A stretch of 5,806 bases of DNA, taken from the NCBI GenBank assembly GCA_025934335.1, contig JAICYG010000160.1, positions 1 through 5,806 of the forward strand. Direction: 5' to 3'. The notes under the pieces are model-generated. The model ran no database searches. It saw only the letters and a list, made by a program, of their open reading frames with translations, and had not been told where the DNA came from. Positions 5,737 to 5,806 of the stretch are shown here, one piece after another (position 1 is the first letter of the stretch; each line of letters starts with the position of its first letter). The translations under genes and the position numbers were made by a program. This DNA is from Thermoleophilia bacterium (GTDB taxonomy: Bacteria; Actinomycetota; Thermoleophilia; Gaiellales; Gaiellaceae).

Positions 5737-5806
5737 GGGGGCGCCATGGCTTCGACGTGGTCGGTTCTCCGGGTGAGCTGCAAGCGGAGGTCTCCGGTCG
5801 GCCTCC
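5737..5806 (+). ncRNA. ssrA: tmRNA (transfer-messenger RNA), 5' portion, cut by the window edge
   Basis: tmRNA acts with SmpB to rescue stalled ribosomes and tag the nascent chain for degradation. The 5' end GGGGGCG would form the acceptor stem with the 3' end, which is outside the window. The hallmark GGCTTCGAC of the tRNA-like domain sits at 5748-5756, about 12 bases in, comparable to GGATTCGAC in E. coli. Near the edge, GGAGG (5786-5790) can pair with CCTCC (5802-5806). The loop TCTCCGGTCGG would pair downstream, as the first pseudoknot does in E. coli. The tag-peptide reading frame should begin within a few tens of bases past the edge. Position directly behind smpB is typical. The exact 5' end (5737 versus a neighbouring G) is estimated from the acceptor stem; RNase P would generate it from a short leader. 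Confidence 0.92.

Noticed and set aside
5746..5806. Open frame starting ATG GCT TCG at the right edge
   Set aside because: This is the 5' domain of tmRNA: the TTCGAC hallmark and pseudoknot pairing explain the sequence, and it lacks a ribosome binding site.

Overview
The window is high-GC DNA (roughly 70% by eye) that is coding almost throughout, with strong G/C preference at third codon positions. FtsX, the PspC-type sensor kinase and the LiaF-like protein read like proteins of Actinomycetota. The FtsX membrane sequence and gene set make me lean towards class Thermoleophilia (Gaiellales/Solirubrobacterales), but that is an inference from remembered family resemblance, not a search.

Layout, left to right. 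(1) Plus strand, 1-2619: the last codons of ftsE, then ftsX one base later, then an RNB-family exoribonuclease (RNase R/II) whose reading frame most plausibly opens at a CTG codon overlapping the ftsX stop. (2) Minus strand, 5154-2616: a three-gene operon whose consecutive genes overlap by 4 bases. It encodes a PspC/LiaF-like membrane protein, a PspC-domain histidine kinase and a NarL/LuxR-type response regulator. Its last stop codon interlocks with the RNase stop codon in a shared CTAG. (3) A 92-bp divergent control region, 5155-5246. (4) Plus strand, 5247 to the edge: smpB, then the 5' part of ssrA (tmRNA), which runs off the window inside its first pseudoknot.

How the genes work together: FtsEX is the ABC-type complex that couples division or elongation to cell-wall hydrolysis. 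RNase R, SmpB and tmRNA are the known trans-translation and non-stop-mRNA decay partners. Here rnr and smpB-ssrA are on the same strand but separated by an inverted three-gene cassette that looks like an actinobacterial LiaFSR-type envelope-stress system. There are no tRNA or rRNA genes, mobile elements, CRISPR arrays or gene-free stretches over 300 bp. No clearly undescribed system is present. The points most worth a second look are the CTG start and compact form of the RNase, the duplicated PspC domains in the signalling operon, and the interlocked stop codons.
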